A stretch of DNA of 64,000 nucleotides from Anthonomus grandis grandis (GCF_022605725.1 NC_065556.1:29371140-29435139), one strand, 5' to 3'; numbered from the stretch's first letter, positions 1-11,157 are shown. A program made the numbers and translations. The notes: generated from the letters alone by a model not told the origin.

Positions 1-2735
1 TTTCTCTTAGTTTCGTCATTCTGAATCCAACGAGACCATTTGCAAGGTCGTAGCTCTTATATTAGCTGAGATATCGCATTTTTAGAGCCCATTTTTGGCC
101 TCAAAAACGAGGTCGAAAAGTGACTTTTTCCGAATTTTCAAAGTGCTCTCATTCAGTTAGTTCTGCTCGAATCCCGTTATAACCCAGTGTTTTCGTAATG
201 AGGGTGATGAGAGGAAGCCGCTGGTATGGTTAGTTCGATTTCGAAAAAAATGAATTTTTGGTGAAAAAATTCGATACGGGGGGGTATACCCGAAAAATGA
301 AAAATCCCAAACTTTGGAGGTCGATATCTCGGCTTCTATAGCGACTATCCGGAAAATTCCAACGGTTTTGTCTTAGTTTTGTCATTCTAAATCCAACGAG
401 ACCATTTGCGAGGTCGTAGCTCTTATATTAGCTGAGATATCGCATTTTTGGAGCCCATTTTTGGCCTCAAAAACGAGGTCGAAAAGTGACTTTTTCCGAA
501 TTTTTAAAGTGCTCTCATTCAGTTAGTTCTGCTCGAATCCCGTTATAACCCAGTGTTTTCGTAATGAGGGTGATGAGAGGAAGCCGCTGGTATGGTTAGT
601 TCGATTTCGAAAAAAATGAATTTTTGGTGAAAAAATTCGATACGGGGGGGTATACCCGAAAAATGAAAAATCCCAAACTTTGGAGGTCGATATCTCGGCT
701 TCTATAGCGACTATCCGGAAAATTCCAACGGTTTTGTCTTAGTTTTGTCATTCTAAATCCAACGAGACCATTTGCGAGGTCGTAGCTCTTATATTAGCTG
801 AGATATCGCATTTTTGGAGCCCATTTTTGGCCTCAAAAACGAGGTCGAAAAGTGACTTTTTCCGAATTTTTAAAGTGCTCTCATTCAGTTAGTTCTGCTC
901 GAATCCCGTTATAACCCAGTGTTTTCGTAATGAGGGTGATGAGAGGAAGCCGCTGGTATGGTTAGTTCGATTTCGAAAAAAATGAATTTTTGGTGAAAAA
1001 ATTCGATACGGGGGGGTATACCCGAAAAATGAAAAATCCCAAACTTTGGAGGTCGATATCTCGGCTTCTATAGCGACTATCCGGAAAATTCCAACGGTTT
1101 TGTCTTAGTTTTGTCATTCTAAATCCAACGAGACCATTTCGAGGTCGTAGCTCTTATATTAGCTGAGATATCGCATTTTTGGAGCCCATTTTTGGCCTCA
1201 AAAACGAGGTCGAAAAGTGACTTTTTCCGAATTTTTAAAGTGCTCTCATTCAGTTAGTTCTGCTCGAATCCCGTTATAACCCAGTGTTTTCGTAATGAGG
1301 GTGATGAGAGGAAGCCGCTGGTATGGTTAGTTCGATTTCGAAAAAAATGAATTTTTGGTGAAAAAATTCGATACGGGGGGGTATACCCGAAAAATGAAAA
1401 ATCCCAAACTTTGGAGGTCGATATCTCGGCTTCTATAGCGACTATCCGGAAAATTCCAACGGTTTTGTCTTAGTTTTGTCATTCTAAATCCAACGAGACC
1501 ATTTCGAGGTCGTAGCTCTTATATTAGCTGAGATATCGCATTTTTGGAGCCCATTTTTGGCCTCAAAAACGAGGTCGAAAAGTGACTTTTTCCGAATTTT
1601 TAAAGTGCTCTCATTCAGTTAGTTCTGCTCGAATCCCGTTATAACCCAGTGTTTTCGTAATGAGGGTGATAAGAGGAAGCCGCTGGTATGGTTAGTTCGA
1701 TTTCGAAAAAAAATAATTTTTGGTGAAAAAATTCGATACGGGGGGGTATACCCGAAAAATGAAAAATCCCAAACTTTGGAGGTCGATATCTCGGCTTCTA
1801 TAGCCACTATCGCGAAAATTCCAACGGTTTTCTCTTAGTTTCGTCATTCTGAATCCAACGAGACCATTTGCAAGGTCGTAGCTCTTATATTAGCTGAGAT
1901 ATCGCATTTTTGGAGCCCATTTTTGGCCTCAAAAACGAGGTCGAAAAGTGACTTTTTCCGAATTTTCAAAGTGCTCTCATTCAGTTAGTTCTGCTCGAAT
2001 CCCGTTATAACCCAGTGTTTTCGTAATGAGGGTGATGAGAGGAAGCCGCTGGTATGGTTAGTTCGATTTCGACAAAAATGAATTTTTGGTGAAAAAATTC
2101 GATACGGGGGGGTATACCCGAAAAATGAAAAATCCCAAACTTTGGAGGTCGATATCTCGGCTTCTATAGCCACTATCGCGAAAATTCCAACGGTTTTCTC
2201 TTAGTTTCGTCATTCTGAATCCAACGAGACCATTTGCAAGGTCGTAGCTCTTATATTAGCTGAGATATCGCATTTTTAGAGCCCATTTTTGGCCTCAAAA
2301 ACGAGGTCGAAAAGTGACTTTTTCCGAATTTTCAAAGTGCTCTCATTCAGTTAGTTCTGCTCGAATCCCGTTATAACCCAGTGTTTTCGTAATGAGGGTG
2401 ATGAGAGGAAGCCGCTGGTATGGTTAGTTCGATTTCGAAAAAAATGAATTTTTGGTGAAAAAATTCGATACGGGGGGGTATACCCGAAAAATGAAAAATC
2501 CCAAACTTTGGAGGTCGATATCTCGGCTTCTATAGCGACTATCCGGAAAATTCCAACGGTTTTGTCTTAGTTTTGTCATTCTAAATCCAACGAGACCATT
2601 TGCGAGGTCGTAGCTCTTATATTAGCTGAGATATCGCATTTTTGGAGCCCATTTTTGGCCTCAAAAACGAGGTCGAAAAGTGACTTTTTCCGAATTTTCA
2701 AAGTGCTCTCATTTAGCTAGTTCTGCTCGAATCTA
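1..2735. repeat. Tandem satellite array, 366-bp monomer, about 7.5 units
   Basis: The same point in the monomer recurs at 4, 370, 736, 1102, 1467, 1832, 2198 and 2564, giving a period of 366 (365 in two units that lost one base in the ATTTGCGAGG segment). The array is open at the left edge and stops near 2735, where unique sequence begins. Two variants can be told apart: type A (TCTCTTAGTTTCG, GCAAGG) in units 1, 6 and 7, and type B (TGTCTTAGTTTTG, GCGAGG) in units 2-5 and 8. Each unit carries a G7 run followed by the palindrome GGGTATACCC, and an imperfect 18-bp dyad (unit 2: 689-706 and 790-807, 15 of 18 matching). Short reading frames of 62 codons inside the array are periodic by-products, not genes. 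Confidence 0.98.
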
Positions 2736-2861
2736 AGTAGAAAGTATTGAATATATTTCTTTACAACGTTGTTCGGGGGAGCCATTCAATTATTAAAAAT
2801 AACAGCAAAAAGGAAAAAAAAATAGAAAAATAAATTATACAAAAAAATTGTAACAAGGATT

Positions 2862-2867
2862 AAAAAA
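2862..2867 (-). terminator. Pol III terminator of the tRNA-Met gene
   Basis: Six consecutive T residues on the minus strand begin 6 nt downstream of the tRNA 3' end, as expected for RNA polymerase III termination. Confidence 0.9.
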
Positions 2868-2873
2868 GCGTAC

Positions 2874-2946
2874 TGCCCCGGGTGAGGATCGAACTCACGA
2901 CCTTAAGATTATGAGACTTACGCGCTGCCTACTGCGCTACCGAGGC
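2874..2946 (-). tRNA. tRNA-Met, elongator type, anticodon CAT
   Basis: Read on the minus strand this is a complete 73-nt cloverleaf. The 7-bp acceptor stem GCCTCGG/CCGGGGC has one U-G pair and is followed by discriminator A. The D arm is GCGC...GCGC, the anticodon loop is CTCATAA, and the T arm is GTGAG-TTCGATC-CTCAC. The overall sequence matches eukaryotic elongator tRNA-Met. The anticodon stem pairs A with T where many animal copies have C-G, so pairing is kept. There is no intron. A T6 run follows within a few bases. It lies only about 140 bp from the end of the satellite array and looks intact. Confidence 0.97.
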
Positions 2947-3890
2947 ACCTATAGACAATTTAGATAATATTAAACACACTGTAACTGTAAGATACAACCA
3001 TTCATTAACTAAATTATATTCATATTATCGATTTTAATAAAAAATCAAACAATTGGATTACATACCTTTAACCGAGGAATAAATTCTCGATGTTTTCTTT
3101 TTAACCGCAGTGGGGCACTAATCAGTGAACTCATTTTATAGTAATGCCAAGTTTTTTACTGAAACTGTACAGGTAATAACACGCAAAAGAAATCAACATT
3201 GAAATAGAAAATAATAATTATTATTAGGTAGCAGGTAGTATCTACCAAGTTTATTTTGCAATTAGGTAGATGGAGAAGTTCATCGCTCCAAGGCTTTCTC
3301 GTTCCAATTTTATCTATGTGGGTGTTTGACGTTCATAAGTCGTATAGTGTGTTGCATATCGTTAATCATCAAGCCATTTAATAATATAAAATACTGTTAA
3401 ACGGACATTGAATATATTAATATATAAAAGCAATATTTTAGGCTAGGCTTAGCAATAATTTAAAAAATTATAATTTTTTTCAAAGGACAACAATTCATGG
3501 TAATTATAACTTGAACAATTTGCTCATAATTATTAAAAGTGATTCAAAATGTTTAGTAAGAAAAAACAGTAGGGTACACTTAAAACTTTAATTCACGAAG
3601 CTTGACTAAAAATAAAAATAGCCAAATAATAATAGAAATGAGTCATGAAGGATGGGTGTAGATGCTGGTTCTTTAATATATTATTCTCTTATATCTATGC
3701 GAAATAAACTAACTATTTTTTTCTTCATTTAGCTATAGTGTATATGAATAATTAACGAAATAATGTTTCAAACAGTGACAAGTTTCTCTAAATGGCGATA
3801 CGTTATATTAATGGCACTTAATCAGTTTCATGGTGATCCGATAAATGCACATTTGTTACAAGAAATTGTTTAACTTGTTTGTTAAAGCAG
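2947..3890. other. AT-rich stretch without a recognisable gene
   Basis: I see only AT-rich sequence with short A/T runs; no frame with family motifs, no RNA gene and no clear transposon end. Confidence 0.6.
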
Positions 3891-3892
3891 TT

Positions 3893-4095
3893 AAAATGCG
3901 TCAAATTTTCTTTTGACAATTTTCCAACCGCTCTCATTTCTGTTGGCTCATAACTGTTTTCGTGAAATAATTAGGATTAAAATATGACGTAGATATTCGA
4001 TTAAAAGGAACCATTTTGTTTAATTAAAAAAAAAAATTACTGGATTGGAAAAATGAAAAATTCCAATCTTTGACATTTATTGCGACTCAAAAAAA
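3893..4095. repeat. Probable diverged relic of the 366-bp satellite monomer
   Basis: The order of landmarks follows the satellite unit: CGCTCTCATTTCTGTTGG (array: GTGCTCTCATTCAGTTAG), then ACTGTTTTCGTGA (array: AGTGTTTTCGTAA), then GGAAAAATGAAAAATTCCAA (array: CGAAAAATGAAAAATCCCAA), then a GCGACT block. The spacing is somewhat shorter than in the array and the middle has drifted. This suggests the satellite once extended beyond its present edge, or that single units are dispersed. The homology is inferred by eye. Confidence 0.45.
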
Positions 4096-4117
4096 AATTA
4101 TTATGAAGGTCATATAC

Positions 4118-4164
4118 AAAAAATACTTTTTTTAGTTTTTTCTGTGTGAAATTTTTATGGTGCA
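4118..4164 (+). repeat. 47-bp direct repeat, copy 1
   Basis: A perfect copy of this segment, which contains AGTTTTTTCTGTGTGAAATT, recurs at 5855-5901. The flanks differ, so the repeat may border an inserted or duplicated segment of about 1.7 kb. Confidence 0.85.
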
Positions 4165-5390
4165 TTTGTATTGTCTATTAACACGCATATTTTTTGTTTA
4201 CATATGTGTATTGAATATTAATTATTTTTGTAAATTATGACATCTTTGACACATGTCATTAAAAAAATTATTAGGTCCGTTTAGAATAACTTACCGTTAA
4301 AGCGAGTTTTTTATTTTTAGGAGAGGCGAAACATTGTTGGACATTACCCATTACACTAAACATACCCACACATAACACACAAGAGATAAACAAATTTTTA
4401 TGTTATGCGGCTTTTATTAAAACCGCTAGGCTAGAGAAATACTACTACTACAACGATGGATGATGGGACGGCATCGCATTCCCCCAAAATTTTCGGTTAA
4501 ATTTGGGTGCTTGGAGCGCGGCGCTATTTCAAATTATCGCGTATTGTGGAATATTTATATATAATTAAAAACGCGTGTTTATTTTTTGCGATGACCGATG
4601 TGTGTGTCTCGCGCAAGCATTTTCTTTCTTTACACTGATCAAACCTGATCAGGCGGTTAAAAAATTGAACGGACCAGTCACCGCCGCCATCGAGATGATT
4701 CGATCTGCGATTTTTCAGATTCGAGAAGTGGCAAAAACTTACCCAGGTAGCACCGCTTGTCCCATGGACATCCTAAGTTTGCCTTATCATTATTTAGTAT
4801 GTCCGGGTACAAAGAATAAATATTCGTTGGGCAGCCAATTTTGGACATTCAACGCGCATAAAAATCATTTAATGAAATAGGTATAAGATCGTTCAGATGG
4901 ATAACCTTGGATCTCAAAAAACCAGAATTTTCAGGAAATGAAAAAACTTATCATAATATGTTTATTGGTTTAAAATTTTGCTAATTAGTTTAATATTACT
5001 TACGAAATATATTTAAAATGATAAGAAATAATATACAAAGAAGAATAAGATACAAGGATCTTAAACTAAATGTTGTTGGATTGAATGAAATACGTGTTAG
5101 TAATTTTTAAATAATGTTTTATTTTATTTAATGTTGTTTATGCTGCACTATTTAAATAATGAGATTAAGATTCAAAGCAAAGTAATGTAAACTACTCATG
5201 ACTCAATGAATCATAATGATAATCGCTATGAATTACAGATTTTACAGTTTGTAAGTTATTGTACTTATCACGAAAGATTGGCAGGGAGTTATTATATAAA
5301 AAATTCAATAAAAAATAAATGAGGGTGTGTTCAAAAAAACCCTCGCACATGTCAGTTGGTTGGTTGCGCATTTTTTTCATCAAAAAATTT
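4165..5390. other. No recognised gene; CpG-rich patch and a possible minus-strand exon
   Basis: The stretch at 4440-4800 is richer in CG dinucleotides than its surroundings and has a 101-codon plus-strand frame (4575-4880) with no family resemblance I can name. On the minus strand, ATG codons at 4771 and 4765 are followed by an open stretch ending at a strong donor (CTACCTGG then GTAAGT, boundary 4743/4742), which could be a short first coding exon. There is no protein match to support it. The rest is AT-rich. A short perfect dyad (CTGATCA-aacc-TGATCAG) sits near 4640. Confidence 0.3.
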
Positions 5391-5393
5391 GTG

Positions 5394-5424
5394 TACAGGG
5401 TGTCTCACGTGATGACACCCTGTA
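5394..5424. repeat. Abutting transposon ends forming a palindrome
   Basis: TACAGGGTGTC and TGACACCCTGTA face each other around TCACGTGA. These are the CAGGGTG termini used by several TA-flanked elements in this window. The right half is probably the end of the mariner-type remnant that follows; the left half may close a different element. Confidence 0.6.
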
Positions 5425-5559
5425 TGTGATTAAATTCTACACAAAATTACAAACATTTTGATGATAATCACAGGCCATACTTTTATTCAACTATTTCTAA
5501 GAAACGCGATTTTGAAAATTGCTGTTTTTATGAATTTAAAAGCCTCTTAAAGTTATTCT

Positions 5560-5760
5560 ACAAAATTTTGAAAAGTGATAATATCAATATTGCGACATGC
5601 ATCAATTGTTCTTTAGGCGTAGATCGAAGATAGATTCTAGCTGAGTGACGTAGACTTTTTGTTAAAGTCCAGAGGTATAAGATCGGGCGATCTGGCTGGC
5701 CACTCGGTAGGTATGTTTCAGACATGTGTGATATTCTAGCCCCTCTGACAGTTTAACGGT
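5560..5760 (-). pseudogene. Mariner-type transposase fragment
   Basis: On the minus strand, 5702-5664 encodes WPARSPDLIPLDF, the conserved block around the third catalytic residue of insect mariner-type transposases (usual form WPpRSPDLTPLDF). The flanking minus-strand translation continues with weak similarity and stops. Neither the first nor the second catalytic region is found, so this is a short dead remnant. A CAGGGTG end at 5424 lies downstream in the expected place. Confidence 0.7.
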
Positions 5761-5854
5761 ATCTTTTCGAAAATAATGACTCACTGAAGATATGTTCGTC
5801 TAATAAGAACTTAAAAAAAAACGTTTTTTTTAGAGAAAAATCAAAAAACCAAAA

Positions 5855-5901
5855 AAAAAATACTTTTTTTAGTTTTTTCTGTGTGAAATTTTTATGGTGC
5901 A
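5855..5901 (+). repeat. 47-bp direct repeat, copy 2
   Basis: Second perfect copy of the segment at 4118-4164, 1737 bp downstream and in the same orientation. Confidence 0.85.
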
Positions 5902-5987
5902 AAATTTAGAAAATCTCCATTTGGATTAATTAAACCTCCATTCTTTCCGAATAAAATGGCGTATTAGGTTTAACGCTATCATTTATA

Positions 5988-6211
5988 CAGGATGAGAAGT
6001 GTTAAGTCGAAAATATCCTTTTTCACATTTTTTTTCCATGCCCTACTAACTTTTTAGTGGCGCTATCTACAGCCAAATAGGCGGCTTATAGCGTGTGATA
6101 AGGAGAATGTTTTACAATATCATCCGTACTTCCAGACAAAACCGTTTTTGAGTTATTAAATTAATTTTTTCTAACATTTTTTGACTTTGGAAATTAATTG
6201 TGCGCACCCTG
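5988..6211. repeat. Short TA-flanked element, family copy A
   Basis: Starts CAGGATG after TA and ends CACCCTG before TA, 224 bp. It shares internal landmarks (ACTTTTTAGTGGCGC, TTTTTGAG near the end) with copy B at 7358-7571, so the two are diverged members of one small non-coding family. Confidence 0.6.
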
Positions 6212-6212
6212 T

Positions 6213-7357
6213 ACGTGATAGATAAACCAAAACTAATCGAGCAGATGCGCAATGAATTTTACTATAACATACTAAAATTAAATTTTTTCACTATTTTTAT
6301 AAGTACCCTAGATGTAATTTTTTTCAAAAAATCCCATGGCCGGCGATTTACGCCAAAACAGGACCCTTTTTATAATCGAAATTTAACTACTAAAACCGAT
6401 TGGAATCGGTCCAGAACTGATGTTAATCTGCTCCTAAGGCTTTATACTATTTTTCCATGTACAAATCATAAGGCAAAACCTTTTTTTATACCCTAAAACA
6501 TCGTCTGAACATGGTCGATTTTGACGTATACGCGCGATTTTATTGCCGACTTTTACGGCGTTTTGACAATATGGCATAGAAGAATCGGACTTTCTAATTT
6601 CATTGATAACATGCTTAAATTGGCTCAGAACTTCCTGAAGTTGGCATGGAATTTCTCAAGAGACCCTGAACAATCCGAATATATGCATATCTTTTACCAA
6701 GTCGCCGTGTTTGTAGCCGTGATAATTCGGCAAAGTTTTGACGTTTTAGTGTATTATGATATAGGAGCGTCAGCGAGTATATTATGCACGTGCTCTCCGA
6801 CTCAAAAATCGTGTTTTTTGGCAAATAAAAATTCATATCTTTGGCTGTATGGGTAGCGAAACGACGAAATTTGGCATGTCAGCTCTTAATACATTGATAA
6901 TTATGGATCCGTAAATAATTTTTTTTTTCGGTACCCACAAAGGGAGCGGTACCGAGTTAAAGTCAAAAATTGGTAAAAAAACGTGTGAAATTGCTTTCTC
7001 CGGCGAGAACTCAAATTTAAAGCTTGAAATTTTAGGACATAAAGGTTATTGAGGGCTTAAGGACTGTATACTTTTTGGGCAAGATTCGTATACAGGGTGA
7101 GTAAGTATAAGCGAGTAAAAGTGAGTAAAAAATATACTAAACTATAAAGTGTTTCTGCAAAAATGCTTAGTTTTATGTAAGAAATTACATATTTGGAGCT
7201 TTTTATTGAAAAAAATTTTTTTAACGAGTTCTGGCATTTTCAGTATTTTGGAATTTTTCGCTAAACGATACTTATTTAAAAAAAATAGTTTTTAAGAGAA
7301 AAAACCTTTATTATTTTTCCTTCAAACGCCATATAAACGAAATTTTTGTGAGCTATA
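6213..7357. other. No recognised gene between two small element copies
   Basis: Reading frames of 98 and 111 codons exist at 6200-6496 and 6521-6856, but neither shows a motif, and an antisense frame overlaps the second. A lone CAGGGTG end after TA occurs near 7091. I treat this stretch as decayed repeat sequence. Confidence 0.5.
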
Positions 7358-7571
7358 CAGGGCGAGCAATAATTAATTTTTTCCATGAAGGTCCAACTCA
7401 CAAATCATATTTTCTTTAATAACTTTCTAGTGGCGCCACCTGGGCTATTCATATTTTCAGGTATTAAACAATATAATAAGCCGATTATCTATGTGTAATT
7501 AGAATTTTTCTAACATTAGTAGTTTTTGAGATATTTGCATTTTTGAGTTTAATTCATTTGCGGCGTCCCTG
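7358..7571. repeat. Short TA-flanked element, family copy B
   Basis: Begins CAGGGCG after TA and ends CCCTG before TA, 214 bp. It contains ACTTTCTAGTGGCGCCACC, matching copy A at 5988-6211. Confidence 0.55.
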
Positions 7572-7659
7572 TACATTATTAGAAAATGAAACCTCATCTA
7601 TAAGATCCCAAATTATGTTTTACAATACATACTGAAATTTCAGCATCCAAAGTATATTA

Positions 7660-8010
7660 GAAGTACCGAAAAAAATCGTTTTTCTCAAACAAGTCAATTT
7701 TTTCTTTAAACGTCACCACAAGGGTGAAATTTAGTATACAATTATTGATTTTTTACAAATTTTTAAAATACTGAGTTTTAAGGCCACATGACTATCAAAA
7801 ATTTCGTCCTATTTGTCCGACTTGATTGAAATTGGGTATTTGGGTTTAATTTAGGATACAAGTAATACATTTTTACTGATATTTTGACATATTGAAGTTT
7901 AAAGTCACGTGACTTTCATAACTCTTTTGCTATTGATCCGATTGGGTTGAAATTTGGTTTTGAGTTTATTTAGGATGCAATTAATAAATGTCGATAGATA
8001 TTTGACACAT
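7660..8010. repeat. Decayed tandem repeat, period about 120 bp
   Basis: Two or three drifted units share an AAGTCACGTGACT-like block followed by a GATTGAAATT block and TTTAGGAT-CAA. A related piece recurs near 9215-9260 (TTGAATGAAATTTGGTATTT). The Harbinger-type element at 8014 sits directly at the end of this array. Confidence 0.5.
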
Positions 8011-8013
8011 TAT

Positions 8014-8921
8014 GGGTATGTACCGTTATCAACTGTCAGTACTGAATTTACTGGACGTCGTTCCGATATTTATTTCAGTTTACTGATTCAGTACTGAATG
8101 ACGTCATAAATGCATCAGTGACGTCATTAATCTTTACTGGATTGACTGGGGATAAAAGCTACTGTAGGTACAGTAAAATAGTGGGGGAATGTCAGAAGTG
8201 TTGTTGATGTTGATTTCTTGAATCTTCTTGTTTACGTTGTGGGAATTATTTTCCAAGTTCAAAACATAAATTGTTCAAAATAAAAGCTATGGCTATGAAC
8301 CCCAATAATGTAGCAGCCTTGATAGTGGCAAATACCGTTTCCGTTTTATTATTAACTGATGACGAGGAAGATGAACTGGACCAAGAAGACTTTTATATTG
8401 CCCAATTACAGGCTTAAGGACAGACCCGTATTCGCGTTCCAAATTATTTGGAAAAGGAATTTAGGATGCATTTTAGGTGCTTAGGTACAAATTCAAAAGA
8501 TAATATAGTATATTACATTACTAGTGAAGAAAGTGATATTTTTCACTCAAGTGGTGATGTTTTTGAAATTCACACGAGTGTATGAAATTTACTTTTTTCA
8601 TGAGTAATGTAGGTATACACAATTTTTTCTAAGACCACAAATTTGCGCTCTTTAGCCCTTTAAATTTTTTAGAAAACTCGTAATTGTGCACATACTGCAC
8701 TGCAGAAAGAAAAAGGCACAAAGGTACATGTGTATTTTACTTTTTCACAGGAAATATGTTTGTTCGAAAGCTTTATAGGTTATGTTGTGGTTGTGAAAAC
8801 AGTGCTGAAAACTGTTCCTTTTTTGGAGCAAAACAGCACGCTGTATAAAATCGGAACGACAAATTACAGTAAAATCAGCACAGTACAATCCTGTACTGAC
8901 AGTTGAAAACGGTACATACCC
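8014..8921 (+). mobile_element. PIF/Harbinger-type element, internally deleted
   Basis: Inverted termini GGGTATGTACCGTTATCAAC (left) and its near-complement ending GGTACATACCC (right) are followed inward by further matching arms up to about 60 bp. The element is flanked by TAT on both sides (8011-8013 and 8922-8924), consistent with a 3-bp target duplication. At 908 bp it is too short for a full transposase. The interior keeps only an N-terminal Harbinger-like coding fragment, so the copy is non-autonomous. Confidence 0.75.
8289..8490 (+). pseudogene. Harbinger transposase N-terminal remnant
   Basis: From ATG 8289 the frame encodes 42 residues with an acidic stretch (TDDEEDELDQEDF) and then meets a TAA at 8415-8417. 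After the stop the same frame continues as RIRVPNYLEKEFRMHFR, which resembles the start region of HARBI1-like transposases (nYlE...eFr.HFR). The DDE domain is absent. The stop and the deletion make it non-functional. Confidence 0.6.
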
Positions 8922-8924
8922 TAT

Positions 8925-9935
8925 ATTGACAAACAACGCGACTATATAATGCATTATGGTTCTTTGAAGCATGATACCCCAACGACTGGTCCTCACGCTA
9001 AGCTTTGGCTTCCCCCGACTGACCAGACACCTGATAATTTTTGTTTTTTTTTAAGAACTCCTTTATAGCCATTCACAGACAAGATCTAAAGGCTCCAAAC
9101 TGGTCCTTGTTATAATATTCATGAGACACAGTGGTAATGATAAAAAAGAATCTAATCGAGATTTAATGCGTATTATTATTATTTTATATGGAATTATTTT
9201 TTTTCCACTTTTTTGTTATTTGCCCGATTTGAATGAAATTTGGTATTTGGGTTTGGCTGAGGTTATAATTAATAATATTTGAAAATTTTAATAATTATAC
9301 CTGCAATTATGTTGCGATTGCGACTAAAAGTCGCACGACAATAAATCTGACCTGAGAAATCTGAGAAATCTGTCTACTGACTGTATTTTATGCGCTCTTG
9401 ATATCTTATTCGGCAATTCTGTGCAATAACGAAACTATAAAGGTTTCCAACCTGAACAAATAATATTTCTACATAAGAGTAAATAAGTTATTATGGGTTC
9501 CTGTGAGGAAAGTTAGTTCATACACGTAGAAAATACTCATAAGTGACCTCGCTATGTGCTAAGAAATTTAATTGTAGACTTATTGTATTTTATGTGTTCC
9601 TACTGCAACATTCTGTTGTTTGGAGCAAGAACGGTGAAAGTCCCAAAAATTATGAAAAATTTAATATTGGCTCAATTATCACCAGAGTAATTAAAAACAA
9701 ATAAGTCTACGTAATTATTAACAACATTTTTATAATTCGGTTTCCTAATTAATCTATTTATTTTTTTAAAGATTCAAACTGCTGAGATCCCTAAAAAACA
9801 TGCGTTTTTTTATCGTCGGTCTGCAAAGAGCGAATGAATTTTATTAAAAAAAAAACATAAAACAATGTTATGAAAAAACAGAATAAAAAAAGGGACTCTA
9901 TATAAAAAAAAATTACATGTTACAGTTACGCCAGT
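8925..9935. other. AT-rich stretch without a recognisable gene
   Basis: Contains one more copy of the GAATGAAATTTGGTATTT motif near 9230 and otherwise AT-rich sequence. No coding frame with family motifs. Confidence 0.5.
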
Positions 9936-11140
9936 ATTCCACAGAACAACCAACGTTTGTAACAGGAAATGATAAAGTGAAAAATGGAGATCAGTGAGAT
10001 AAATGTGCCAGAATTTTAAATAAGTTCCCATTACCTGTTATGCATCCCTGTTATATCGGTCGATTGTACCAAGCAAGAACGGGGTGGTAAGCGTAGTAAT
10101 TTTGAATTAAAAACGTGGCTGTTGTATGTATTTTTTTGGAATTAATTAAATTGATTTTTGATAAATTTCCAGTGGCTTTAATTAATTTTTTTTCACGGTG
10201 GCTATTAAAATTGTGTATAATTTTATTATAAAAATAAAACGTTTATTTATTTTGAAATTACGATATCCGCTACTAAATAGCCAATTTTGAATGGTATATA
10301 TTTTTGTTGTTAATTAAATTAAGAGAGTAAAAATTCTAATTCCTCAGTCCAAATTTCGAGGTGTGACACGTATATTATGAGTCACGCGACCCAGCAAATA
10401 TTTCACCGTACATACCAAAAATGATTTTTGAAAATATTTTTTGTAGCATAACTAAATAGTTAAATTAGAACAATCCTAGTCTTCTTCCTAAATAGTTATA
10501 CATATAAATAGTATTAGTAGAATTGAATAATATTTCTCCAAATTTTTTTCATTACACAAAAAAAGCACATTTTATTTATTTGATCCAATCCATTGACTTT
10601 CATTACCGTTTCTAGTTCCAACAACAGAATTTCGTACGAGGAACACATAAAATAAAAAGAGTCTATTTAGTAAGTTAATAAGTTCATTTCTTGGCACTTA
10701 CGGACCTTTTTCCACGAAACAACCAACTTTCTTAGCAGGAATCCATAAGATGTAGTAGAAAGCGAATTTGCAATTTCGTTGTGGGACTTTTCGTTGGTAT
10801 CATTCTACTGAACAATCGAATATAACATACAATCCAGTAGATTTAATATTTGTCCAGATAACAATTTATTTACACAAGGTTTGAAGAGTTACAATGTTTA
10901 GGAATCGTCTTTGCACCTCATGCTCACATCTATAGAACTTCCTTCAATCAGTCAAAAATGCGCAAATTTTTAGACTTACAACAGAATTTTGTATCAGAAA
11001 CACATAACTCAAAAAGAGTGCCGCCAATGCGAGCTTAGTAAGCAAGCAATCCCAAAAAAGTGCTTCTGCACCTAACTGGCAGAGTTATTAATTATACTTT
11101 TTCCAGCGAACGTCCAACTTTTAAAACAGGAATTCATAAT
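9936..11140. repeat. Three spaced copies of a decayed short repeat
   Basis: GAACAACCAACGTTTGTAAC-like blocks followed by AGGAA and ATAA occur at about 9936, 10710 and 11102. Blocks reading CAACAGAATTTYGTA followed by GAACACATAA occur near 10620 and 10980, and inverted near 9590. They point to an old dispersed or tandem family now largely eroded. No coding sequence is recognised. Confidence 0.4.
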
Positions 11141-11157
11141 ATAGAAAACGTTAATAA

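Noticed and set aside
1619..2173. Two nearly identical 62-codon minus-strand frames
   Set aside because: They lie in the satellite monomers at the same phase 366 bp apart; the frame is a by-product of the repeat and is broken in other units.
1..2735. CRISPR-like array
   Set aside because: Monomers are long, contiguous and 366 bp with no short repeat and unique spacer structure; the genome is eukaryotic.
6521..6856. 111-codon plus-strand frame
   Set aside because: No recognisable motif and a competing antisense frame; surrounded by small non-coding element copies.
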